From positions 124,001 to 188,000 of the forward strand of contig JAXMCR010000004.1 of assembly GCA_046349255.1 (NCBI GenBank): a stretch of 64,000 bases of DNA, in the 5' to 3' direction. This stretch comes from DAIODI01 sp046349255 (lineage in GTDB: Bacteria; Pseudomonadota; Alphaproteobacteria; Rhizobiales; Aestuariivirgaceae). This document shows positions 10,282 through 18,427 of this stretch, piece after piece. The notes below the pieces were generated by a model. The model searched no databases. It saw only the letters and a list, made by a program, of their open reading frames with translations, and was not told the DNA's origin. Both the position numbers and the translations under genes were made by a program. Position 1 is the first letter of the stretch. The number at the start of each line of letters is the position of its first letter.

Positions 10282-11739
10282 TCAGGCTTCCATCCGGTCC
10301 CAGAACCAGCGGACGATCTTCTCCCACACCTCGTCGCCCCCGGCCTTGTCTTCCCAGCCGATATTGACGTCGGGATTGTCGTTGACCTCGATCACATAGA
10401 GGCCGCGATCGGTCTGCTTGAGGTCGACCCCATAGAGCCCGTCGCCCATCAGCGCGGCGGCCTTCACCGCCGTCTCGATCACGCCCATCGGCACGTCCTG
10501 CAGGGGAAACGTCGTCGCGTCGCCCTCGACGCCGTCCTTGCCGCCCTCGCCGTACTTGTAGATCTGCCAGTGCTCGTCGACCATGTGGTACTTGCAGGCG
10601 TAGAGCGCCTCGCCGCCCAACACCCCGATGCGCCAGTCGAACGACGTCGGCAGGAACTCCTGCGCGATCAGCAGGTCGGACTCCTGCAGGAGCTGCTTCA
10701 GCCGCGCCTTCAGGTCGTCGACGGTGTCGCTCTTGTAGACGCCGCGACTGAATGAGCCGTCGGGGATCTTCAACACCACCGGCCAGCCGAGCTGCTCGCC
10801 GATCTCGCGCGCCTGCTTGTCGTTCTGGACGATGAGCGTCTTCGGCGTCGGTACGCCGGCCGCGGTGAGCCGTTCGGCGAGGTAGACCTTGTTCGTGCAG
10901 CGGATCATCGACTGCGGGTCGTCGATCACCGGCATGCCTTCCTGCTGTGCGCGGCGCGCAAACCGGTAGGCGTAGTTGTCGATCGAGGTGGTGACGCGGA
11001 TGAAGAGCGCGTCGTACTCGGCGAGCCGGTCGAGGTCGCCCTTCTGGATCGGCTCGACGTCGATCGAGAAGCGCTGCGCTACTTTCGCAAAGTGACGGAT
11101 GCTCGCCTCGTTCGACGGCGCCTGCTTCTCGGCCGGATCGTGCAGGACCGCGAGCGTGTACTTCGCCGGCTGGCGCGCCTTCGCCGATTTCCAGGTGCGC
11201 CGCGTGTGGAACGCCAGCGCGTTGAGGAAGAACCGGCGCTCGTCTTCGCTCAGCGTGTTGACGGCAACCGGCACGATCCGCTCGATCTCGCGGTAAGCGC
11301 CGTCGTCGACGTGCACGCGCAGGACCGGCACGCGGTACCAGTCGAACAGGAGGCGGGCGAACGGCATCAGGTGCGGTTCGTTGATCTGGCCGAAGCACAC
11401 GAACAGCTTCTGCGGACCCGGGGGCAGGGGATGCTTTTCGAGGCAGCGCGCGAGCGAAGCTTCGAGCTCCGGCAGCGACTGTTCGTAGAGCGTCTTGCGC
11501 GACAGTTCGGCGATCGTCTCGACCGCCGGGATGATGCGGTGGCCGCGCGCCTCGGCGAGAAGCGAGCAGTAGTAGCCCGAGCCCTGGTAGCCGTAGGAGC
11601 GGGCAAGGTTGATGACCTTCGGCTTCTGGCCGCCGAAAAGCTGCGGGCGACTGAGGTAGTCGCGTGTCGTCATCACCTTGTGCGGCGTGTCCGCGTTCGA
11701 CAGGTCGCGCTCCTGGTCGACCAGCACGAGCCAGGTCAT
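10282..11739 (-). CDS. RimK-like ATP-grasp amidoligase with RLAN domain
   Basis: ATP-grasp enzyme expected to join an amino acid (often glutamate) to a carboxylate on a peptide or small molecule. About 190 N-terminal residues match the RimK-like N-terminal (RLAN) region (YQGSGYYCSLLAEARGHRIIP). The ATP-grasp core follows with SIDNYAYRFARRA, VLKIPDGSFSRGV, DWRIGVLGGEALYACKY and the metal-binding VIEVNDNPDVNIGWED. In other bacteria this family is often encoded beside a GNAT or GNAT/C39-peptidase protein, and here a GNAT gene lies 128 bases upstream on the same strand. The substrate is unknown. Confidence 0.85.
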   Translation of the reverse strand: MTWLVLVDQERDLSNADTPHKVMTTRDYLSRPQLFGGQKPKVINLARSYGYQGSGYYCSLLAEARGHRIIPAVETIAELSRKTLYEQSLPELEASLARCLEKHPLPPGPQKLFVCFGQINEPHLMPFARLLFDWYRVPVLRVHVDDGAYREIERIVPVAVNTLSEDERRFFLNALAFHTRRTWKSAKARQPAKYTLAVLHDPAEKQAPSNEASIRHFAKVAQRFSIDVEPIQKGDLDRLAEYDALFIRVTTSIDNYAYRFARRAQQEGMPVIDDPQSMIRCTNKVYLAERLTAAGVPTPKTLIVQNDKQAREIGEQLGWPVVLKIPDGSFSRGVYKSDTVDDLKARLKQLLQESDLLIAQEFLPTSFDWRIGVLGGEALYACKYHMVDEHWQIYKYGEGGKDGVEGDATTFPLQDVPMGVIETAVKAAALMGDGLYGVDLKQTDRGLYVIEVNDNPDVNIGWEDKAGGDEVWEKIVRWFWDRMEA

Positions 11740-11867
11740 CGGAAGTACACTCGTTCCGTGGTCGCCATCGAAGGGCCCCGTCGCGTCGCTCGATCGGGGA
11801 GAGAATCACTGCCCGCACGATCGCGTCGCCGATATACGCCCGCGATGTGGGCAGCGCCAAGGCGGCG

Positions 11868-12338
11868 TCAGCGCGCGGGCGGCGAGAGGATCTTCTCGAG
11901 GCGCAGGGCGTCGGAGCCGTCGTCGTAGTAATCGTCATGGCGTCCGAAGACGCGGTAGCCGCGCCGCTCATAAAGCGCCAGCGCTGACCGGTTGTCGACC
12001 TTGACCTCGAGCGTCAGGCGTCCGACTCCGCGCGCCCGTGCGGCCATCTCGATCGCCTCCATGAGGCGGGCCCCAATCCCCTGTCCGCGACACCGCCGGG
12101 CGACGGCAAGCGAATAGAGCCGCGCGGTGCGGCTGCCTTCCCGCTGGAGCATCAGCGCGTAACCCGCAAGGCCGGTCGCGTCTTCGGCGACGAGCAGCAC
12201 GGAAGAGGGCGACGTCGCGTGGTGCCGGAAGCTGCGTGCGGAGAGGAGGTCGTAGTCGAAGGTCGCCTCCTCGAGGCCGACGAGCGCCTCGACGTCGCCG
12301 CGATGCGCCGCGCGGATTGTCAGGGGAGCAGGATCCAC
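11868..12338 (-). CDS. GNAT family N-acetyltransferase (RimI-like)
   Basis: A 156-residue acetyltransferase with the acetyl-CoA loop RRCRGQGIGARLM (Q/RxxGxG/A) near residue 81 and the closing LEVKVDNRSALALYERRGYRV block typical of RimI-type enzymes. Its start lies inside the 3' end of the upstream cupin gene (19-base overlap), suggesting translational coupling. It sits between that cupin and the RLAN-type ATP-grasp ligase, so a shared small-molecule or peptide modification pathway is a reasonable inference, but the acceptor is unknown. Confidence 0.85.
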   Translation of the reverse strand: MDPAPLTIRAAHRGDVEALVGLEEATFDYDLLSARSFRHHATSPSSVLLVAEDATGLAGYALMLQREGSRTARLYSLAVARRCRGQGIGARLMEAIEMAARARGVGRLTLEVKVDNRSALALYERRGYRVFGRHDDYYDDGSDALRLEKILSPPAR

Positions 12339-12664
12339 GTCTTGCGGACGGTCTCGAACACTTCCCAGACGCCGTGCGTGTTGGCCGGCATGTAGACGCT
12401 GTCGCCGGCCTTGATCTCAACTGGCGCGCCACCGTCCGGGTGGAACACGCACCGGCCCTTAACGAAGTGGGCGAACTCGGCGTTGGGGATCGTCCGCCGG
12501 AACTTGCCCGGCGTGCATTCCCACACGCCACAATCCGGGTTCTCGCCCTTGTCGAGCGAGCGGATCTTTGGCGGCGGGTCGCTCACCGGCTTGGCCGGTG
12601 CGGTAAGCGGGCCGATGGCGTCAGGTGCCATCGTCTCCGCCGACTTGATCAGCACCACGGGCAT
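12320..12664 (-). CDS. Cupin-domain protein
   Basis: A 114-residue single-domain cupin, with a KFRRTIPNAEFAHFVKG strand pair and the second cupin motif PVEIKAGDSVYMPANTHGVWEV. It resembles the DUF861-type cupins related to ureidoglycine aminohydrolase and EutQ. The start at 12664 is supported by GGAGGAG just upstream. It begins 14 bases after purA and overlaps the GNAT gene by 19 bases, so the three are probably co-transcribed. The reaction is not known. Confidence 0.8.
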   Translation of the reverse strand: MPVVLIKSAETMAPDAIGPLTAPAKPVSDPPPKIRSLDKGENPDCGVWECTPGKFRRTIPNAEFAHFVKGRCVFHPDGGAPVEIKAGDSVYMPANTHGVWEVFETVRKTWILLP

Positions 12665-12678
12665 CGTCGTCTCCTCCC

Positions 12679-13968
<1,290 letters not shown>

Positions 13969-13989
13969 GTCTCACTCGTTGGGTTCGGA

Positions 13990-14030
13990 ACGGAAAACGG
14001 CCCCGGGGCGTCTATGCCGCCGGGGCCGTT
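13990..14030 (-). terminator. Rho-independent terminator for rluD
   Basis: An 11-bp perfect stem, AACGGCCCCGG with CCGGGGCCGTT (13996-14006 with 14020-14030). Read on the minus strand it is followed by TTTTCCGTT, so it ends transcription coming from rluD before purA. Confidence 0.8.
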
Positions 14031-14088
14031 GCGCAGTCATACACCACCGGGCGGCGATTCCAAGCGTTTCGCGGCGGGGGAGATCAAT

Positions 14089-15114
14089 TCAGCGCTTTTT
14101 TCCCGTTTTCAGCGGCTCGAGCGATTCCATCAGCCGGGCCAGGTCGGCCGGGGGCTCTGAAGTGAAGTGGAGCTGTTCCTTCGTGGCCGGGTGTTCGAAC
14201 CCGAGTTCGGCCGCGTGCAGCGCCTGGCGGTCGAGCGCAGTGAGGGCCTCGCGAACGGGCGCAGGCAGCAGCACCTCGGACGACTTGAACCCTTGGCCAT
14301 AGGTCTGGTCACCGAGCAGCGGGTGGCCGGCGTGCGCCATGTGCACGCGGATCTGGTGCGTCCGTCCCGTCTCCAGTTCGAGCCGTACGAGGCTCGCGAG
14401 CGGCTTTGCCGGCGGCCCGAACGTCTCGAGCACCTCGTAGTGCGTGATCGCCTCCCGCCCGCGCTCGTCCGGCACCACGGCCATCTTCGTCCGGTTGGTG
14501 GCCTTCCGGCCGATCGAGCCTTCGATCGTGCCGTGCCGCCGCGGCATCGCCCCCCAGACGATCGCGACATAGGCACGGCGGAGCTTTCCATCGCGGCCGT
14601 GCGCGGCGAACTGCTTCGACAGCGCGTGGTGCGCCCGGTCGTTCTTGGCGACGACCAGCAGGCCGGACGTATCCTTGTCGAGACGATGGACGATGCCCGG
14701 CCGCTTCACGCCGCCGATGCCGGAGAGCGTGTCGCCGCAGTGCGCCAAGAGCGCGTTGACGAGCGTGCCGTCCGGCGTGCCGGCGCCGGGGTGGACGACG
14801 AGGCCGGCCGGCTTGTCGATCACGATCACGTCGTCGTCCTCGTGCACCACCTCGAGCGCGATCGGCTGCGCGGCCACTTCGGTCTCTACGGGGGCTCCGG
14901 GTTGCGCGCGCACCATTTCGCCGGGCTTGAGCTTGCGTCGCGTTTCCGTGGCGGGCGATCCGTCGATCGTCACGAGGCCCGCCTCGATCATTGCCTGGAA
15001 ACGGGCGCGGCTGTATTGCGGAAGCCGTCGCGCCAGCACACGGTCCAGCCGTTCACCGGCGTCCTCGGGCGATGCGACGAATTCGAGCGGTGCTTCCTGA
15101 TCCGGATCCGGCAT
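14089..15114 (-). CDS. rluD: 23S rRNA pseudouridine synthase, RluD family
   Basis: Isomerises uridines in 23S rRNA (helix 69 positions for true RluD). The 341-residue product has an N-terminal S4 RNA-binding domain (about residues 15-75), the catalytic motif HRLDKDTSG with Asp146, and the TGRTHQIRVHMAHAGHPLLGD block. The start at 15114 (MPDPDQEAP) is preferred over 15168, whose Ser/Arg-rich extension is unusual. That ATG lies in GCATGC, whose other strand starts the divergent membrane-protein gene. RluD versus RluC/A specificity is inferred from length and domains. Confidence 0.9.
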   Translation of the reverse strand: MPDPDQEAPLEFVASPEDAGERLDRVLARRLPQYSRARFQAMIEAGLVTIDGSPATETRRKLKPGEMVRAQPGAPVETEVAAQPIALEVVHEDDDVIVIDKPAGLVVHPGAGTPDGTLVNALLAHCGDTLSGIGGVKRPGIVHRLDKDTSGLLVVAKNDRAHHALSKQFAAHGRDGKLRRAYVAIVWGAMPRRHGTIEGSIGRKATNRTKMAVVPDERGREAITHYEVLETFGPPAKPLASLVRLELETGRTHQIRVHMAHAGHPLLGDQTYGQGFKSSEVLLPAPVREALTALDRQALHAAELGFEHPATKEQLHFTSEPPADLARLMESLEPLKTGKKR

Positions 15115-15478
15115 GCGTGACGAGGAGGAGAACGACGACGACCTGCCGCCGAAGGCGCGGCTGCTCAAGGCGCTTGTCTATGCGCTGGGGGCGGTGCTGT
15201 CCATCGGCGGGCTGTTCGTCGTCACGATGGCGGTGTGGAAGCTTGCCGGCACGGGAAACCGCGCAGGCGGGCTGTCCGAGCCGCCGACGGCGCCGGGCGC
15301 ACCGGCGGCGGCCACGCTGGCGCTGCCGCCCGGCGCGGAGATCCTCTCCATGACGATCGACGGCCCGCGGCTCGCCGTGCACGTGCGGGCGAACGGTACG
15401 GAGGAGATACGCATCGTCGACTGGCGGACCGGTGCGCTCGTCTCGACGCTTTCCGTTAAGCCTGGAGCGCAGCCGTGA
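15113..15478 (+). CDS. Small single-pass membrane protein, DUF6476-like
   Basis: A 121-residue protein: acidic N-terminus (MRDEEENDDDLPPK), one transmembrane helix at about 21-44, a Pro/Ala linker, and a short beta-rich periplasmic domain ending in VDWRTGALVSTL. Its ATG shares two bases with the divergent rluD start codon. A basic 54-codon gene starts inside its stop (GTGA overlap). Small proteins of this design sit next to rluD in several alphaproteobacteria; the role is unknown. Confidence 0.75.
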   Translation: MRDEEENDDDLPPKARLLKALVYALGAVLSIGGLFVVTMAVWKLAGTGNRAGGLSEPPTAPGAPAAATLALPPGAEILSMTIDGPRLAVHVRANGTEEIRIVDWRTGALVSTLSVKPGAQP

Positions 15479-15639
15479 CGGCGCGCAAGCGCAAGGGCCC
15501 GCGGCCCGGCAAGACGCGCAACCCGGTCGCCAAGGCGCTGCGGTCGTCGCCCAGGCTGGCACAGCGGGTCGTCGGGTCGAAGAAGGCCTACGTCCGGAAG
15601 AAGCCGACCGTGCCGCGTCCGGAGGGCGAGGAGGACTAG
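15475..15639 (+). CDS. ArfA-like small basic protein, candidate ribosome-rescue factor
   Basis: A 54-residue, very basic protein beginning with GTG at 15475; the start overlaps the TGA of the preceding gene (GTGA). The centre reads NPVAKALRSSPRLAQRVVG followed by SKKAYVRKKP. ArfA of gammaproteobacteria has a similar pattern: a short helix, the xLFRQRV-type motif, then a Lys-rich stretch with a Tyr and RK pair that enters the mRNA tunnel of stalled ribosomes. Length equals the functional truncated form of E. coli ArfA. The assignment rests on motif resemblance only; it could instead be an unrelated basic alphaproteobacterial protein. Confidence 0.55.
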   Translation: MTARKRKGPRPGKTRNPVAKALRSSPRLAQRVVGSKKAYVRKKPTVPRPEGEED

Positions 15640-15651
15640 GCCCGCGCGGCC

Positions 15652-15680
15652 TTGCGCTTCCACGAGACGGCCGCTATATC
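15652..15680 (+). promoter_or_regulatory. Promoter of tRNA-Glu
   Basis: TTGCGC (15652-15657) and TATATC (15675-15680), separated by 17 bases and 30 bases upstream of the mature tRNA. The bases around the -10 (GACGGCCGCTATATCG) nearly match those at the tRNA-Met promoter at 32362-32391. Confidence 0.7.
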
Positions 15681-15710
15681 GGGCGCTTCGGCGGATCCGC
15701 CACCGGCGCT

Positions 15711-15786
15711 GCCCCCTTCGTCTAGCGGTCTAGGACGCGGCCCTCTCACGGCTGAAACAGGGGTTCGAGTCCCCTAGGGGGCGCCA
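15711..15786 (+). tRNA. tRNA-Glu (anticodon CTC)
   Basis: Cloverleaf with a 7-bp acceptor (GCCCCCT with AGGGGGC), anticodon stem CGGCC/GGCTG around the loop CTCTCAC giving anticodon CTC, T-loop GGTTCGAGTCC and an encoded CCA. It reads GAG codons. Confidence 0.95.
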
Positions 15787-15946
15787 AGCATCAAGCAAGC
15801 CATTAATGGAAGAGCATTCGGCCGGTTGAATCGGCAACCAGTGTTTGACTCGCGCTAGGCGAAGTGGTCGCATGTCCATGCGTCAACAACGGCGCGGTCG
15901 GGGGGCCTTGCGGCGGTCTTCCCTCAAACAGGGATGAACCAGAGAG

Positions 15947-16441
15947 ATGAACGGGCTTAGGCTTGGACTGACGGCAGGTGCATTGGCTCTTGTGTTGTCA
16001 GGAAGCGCGAACGCTGCAACGATCAGTTTTAATCCTTCCGTTGCGGCGTTCGGAAACATTACGGCCGGCGTACTGGCCACCACACAGGTTGATGTCCTGT
16101 TTAGTTATGCCAACGAAGGTTACATTGAAGCGTCTAAGGCCGATTTCGCTCCTCTCTCCTCCAGTCTTTCGAACTGTAGTTCATCCGGCTGTAAGCTGAC
16201 CATCCAGCTTACGCCGACGCTTGGTGCGGGGAACTCGCAAATTGCAGTGTTTCTACGCTACAGTATCTTCGACCCAGCATCCGTCACTAGACAATCGCAA
16301 ATCGCAAAATCCATCAGCGTTTCTTGGAACGGTGTTTCCGCGGTCCCACTCCCTGCCGCCCTCCCACTCTTCGCCACAGGCATCGCCGCCCTCGGCGTCG
16401 CCTCGCGCAAACGGCGCAACAGGGTCAACGCTGCCGCTTGA
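15947..16441 (+). CDS. VPLPA-CTERM exosortase-sorted surface protein
   Basis: A 164-residue exported protein: signal peptide (cleavage near ANA-AT at residue 24), a beta-rich Ser/Thr body with one Cys pair, then a C-terminal tripartite sorting signal. That signal is VPLPAALP, a hydrophobic helix LFATGIAALGVASR and a basic RKRRNR tail. This is the VPLPA variant of PEP-CTERM, recognised by an exosortase that removes the tail. GAGAG just before the ATG at 15947 is the ribosome site. Base use is visibly less GC-rich than the neighbours. No exosortase gene lies in this window. Confidence 0.8.
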   Translation: MNGLRLGLTAGALALVLSGSANAATISFNPSVAAFGNITAGVLATTQVDVLFSYANEGYIEASKADFAPLSSSLSNCSSSGCKLTIQLTPTLGAGNSQIAVFLRYSIFDPASVTRQSQIAKSISVSWNGVSAVPLPAALPLFATGIAALGVASRKRRNRVNAAA

Positions 16442-16678
16442 CCACTCGGTAACGCGATCACTCCACGATTTGCAGACGTAGCCCTGGCCGAGAGGTCGGG
16501 GCTTCTTCTTGTTATCGACTGGGTCGTGACGAAGGTCGTTCTGGTCAGCGAACCGCTAAAGAGCACTTCCGCCGCGTCTGGTTCTGCGGCAAACTTCCCA
16601 TGCGGCAGTTGTCCGAAGACGAGGCTGGTCTTCGGCTTTGCGTGACGTGGAACACGCCACGCGTTGGGAGGAAAAAAC

Positions 16679-16891
16679 ATGAGAAAGCTCGTACTTACTG
16701 GAGCAATGCTGACGGCACTTGCGCCGGCGCTTGTCGCATACACCCCTTCGGCCTTTGCGACGATCCTGAATAACGTTGGGTGCGAGGATGGTGGGTGCAC
16801 GGTGCCGGAAATTGATACCGGTGCGGGTCTGCTAGCACTCGCACTCGTCGGCGGCCTTGTCGCGGTAGCCCGCGAGAGGTCGCGCCGGTAA
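16679..16891 (+). CDS. VPEID-CTERM sorting-signal protein
   Basis: A 70-residue protein with a signal peptide (cleavage near AFA-TI), a 15-residue mature spacer with one Cys pair (CEDGGC), and a C-terminal signal VPEID, a hydrophobic helix (GLLALALVGGLVAVA) and a basic RERSRR end. VPEID-CTERM proteins are substrates of the exosortase E/protease fusion (XrtE) in some alphaproteobacteria. GGGAGGA at 16666-16672 fixes the ATG at 16679. So little remains between signal peptide and sorting signal that the mature product would be a very short peptide. Confidence 0.75.
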   Translation: MRKLVLTGAMLTALAPALVAYTPSAFATILNNVGCEDGGCTVPEIDTGAGLLALALVGGLVAVARERSRR

Positions 16892-16914
16892 GTCAATCCG
16901 CGCTAACGCAGTTG

Positions 16915-16947
16915 CGACCCCGGCCGCGCGTTGGTCGGGGTTTTTTT
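16915..16947 (+). terminator. Rho-independent terminator
   Basis: CCCCG/CGGGG stem (16918-16922 with 16936-16940), with an alternative CGACC/GGTCG pairing, followed by seven T (16941-16947). It ends the VPEID-CTERM transcript, and the T-run touches the start of the next gene. Confidence 0.75.
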
Positions 16948-16948
16948 G

Positions 16949-17410
16949 ATGCCGAAACGACGAGGCGCTGCCGGAGATCGATTGAAGCGTATGCTGGTGC
17001 CCAAATTGGGCAGCGTTGGATTGCGATTCGAAATCCTGACGTTATTCTTGGCAATCAAGTATTCCGCTCGCGATTCGCAAATGCTCGTGGCCCGACAAAG
17101 ACTGTCGCACGTTGTACAATTGGCGCTACACCCGGATCAGTTTACGCGCGCGGGAGCCATGGGCCGCCTGGCGTTTTATGTTCGGGACAAGAGGTCGGCC
17201 TGGGATGTTGCGTGGCATGACGACCTCCTTGCCTCCCTCCGCGCGCTGAAGGTTGCCGACCCCGTTCACCTCGCGACCGCCGTCGAAGCGTTGATCTTGG
17301 GAATGTGGTATCGGAAGGCAGTATCCGAAGGCCTCACGTGGCAATACGCCATTGACGTCGTTGAGCAGTTCATCAACGCGCAATTGGGCGTTCCCGGCAT
17401 CTTGGCATAA
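16949..17410 (+). CDS. Hypothetical protein
   Basis: A 153-residue protein I do not recognise. It is predicted mostly alpha-helical, with no signal peptide and a basic start (MPKRRGAAGDRLKRM). Hydrophobic-aromatic helices near residues 27-45 and the WYRKAVSEGLTWQYAIDVVEQFINAQ C-terminal half look like a small globular domain. The ATG at 16949 lies directly after the T-run of the upstream terminator with only GGGG as a weak ribosome site. Codon use is mixed. Together with the two CTERM genes it forms a less GC-rich patch. Confidence 0.5.
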   Translation: MPKRRGAAGDRLKRMLVPKLGSVGLRFEILTLFLAIKYSARDSQMLVARQRLSHVVQLALHPDQFTRAGAMGRLAFYVRDKRSAWDVAWHDDLLASLRALKVADPVHLATAVEALILGMWYRKAVSEGLTWQYAIDVVEQFINAQLGVPGILA

Positions 17411-17472
17411 GCAGCTTCGGTCACGTCCCCGCGCGTCGGCAGCGTGAACCTGCTCGATTGCCGAGGCGCGCG

Positions 17473-18186
17473 TTACTGCGCCGGGTACGGCCAAGCCTGC
17501 GCAGACGTCGCCGCCCTTTCACTCGTCGCCACCATCTTGCGGGCGAGGTCGTCGCCGATCAGCCGGAAGAGCGTGAGGCCTACCTGTTCATCCCGGAGGC
17601 AAAGGGCGGTGAGCTTGTCCTTGGCGAAGGCGATGATGCGGGCGGGCTCCGCCGCGATCACGGTCGCTGAAGCCACCTGATCCGTAAGGAAGGCAACCTC
17701 GCCCACGAAGCTCCCCGCGCAGAGTCGGGCGATCGCCCGGTCGCCGAGGTGAACGTCGAGCGTGCCCGCGCACAGGAAGTAGAGTTCCGGCACCGTCTCC
17801 CCCCGGCGGGTCAAAACCTCTCCGGGAGCGAGGTCGCGCCACGATCCGGCCTTCAGCAAGCGACCGATCTGCGCCTTGTCGAGGCGATGAAACGCCTGCC
17901 TGAGCACCGTACTGTCTCCGTGCGTAAGCCGCACCGAAAAACGGTCATGGAGCAGTCGCGAGAGCTGCCAGGCATTGATCGTGATGAACACGATGTCCCA
18001 CGCGATCCCGGTGAACATCGCCTCGCTCGTGAGCCAGAAGTAGAGGATCTCGAACAGCAGACCGATGCAGGCGGTGACCCGCAGCCAGAAGATATTCGAC
18101 AGGCCGTAGGAGATCGCAATCAGCACGTAGGACACGTGTCCCGCGAGATTGTTCACGGCGAAGAGCGACGAGAAGGTTTCGTCCAC
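17473..18186 (-). CDS. Membrane protein with Popeye-like cyclic-nucleotide-binding domain
   Basis: A 237-residue protein with about three transmembrane helices (residues 12-75) and a C-terminal cNMP-binding fold (about 95-215). This is the layout of Popeye-domain proteins rather than Crp-type regulators: there is no helix-turn-helix. The phosphate-binding cassette reads FVGEVAFLTDQVASATV; the arginine that grips the cyclic phosphate in CAP (RSA/RTA) is Ala here, as in other divergent Popeye domains, so ligand binding is uncertain. It is transcribed divergently from the DUF1254 gene. Confidence 0.75.
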   Translation of the reverse strand: MDETFSSLFAVNNLAGHVSYVLIAISYGLSNIFWLRVTACIGLLFEILYFWLTSEAMFTGIAWDIVFITINAWQLSRLLHDRFSVRLTHGDSTVLRQAFHRLDKAQIGRLLKAGSWRDLAPGEVLTRRGETVPELYFLCAGTLDVHLGDRAIARLCAGSFVGEVAFLTDQVASATVIAAEPARIIAFAKDKLTALCLRDEQVGLTLFRLIGDDLARKMVATSERAATSAQAWPYPAQ

Positions 18187-18427
18187 GGCTTGAGTCCGGA
18201 CCGTTCATATCAGAGCCCGAGTCTTGTCTTTCCGCGCCAGTCCGGCTGTGACCTTTCGCACTTCCCGTCTCGCCCCGAATTCACTGGACACCCCATGCCC
18301 CTTTGCGCAACCTGCGCGCCGAACGGCCGGGGGGAACTGCCAACGCATTCGACGTCCGGCATGCGCGCGGAACCTTGCGGACACTCCCCTTGCGACCAGA
18401 ATTCAACGGCATCGGAGAATTATTGGC

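Noticed and set aside
10076..11971. A 631-codon minus-strand frame in the RimK region
   Set aside because: It is Arg/Ala-rich, shows no motif and lies over the well supported ATP-grasp gene in a different frame.
11868..12338. The GNAT gene as the missing bacterial ceramide synthase
   Set aside because: At 156 residues with RimI-type motifs it is much smaller than bCerS and lies 35 kb from the ceramide operon beside an ATP-grasp ligase.
15790..17410. A prophage or integrated element next to tRNA-Glu, suggested by the lower GC
   Set aside because: No integrase, no repeat of the tRNA 3' end and no phage gene are visible. The CTERM genes are explained as surface proteins.
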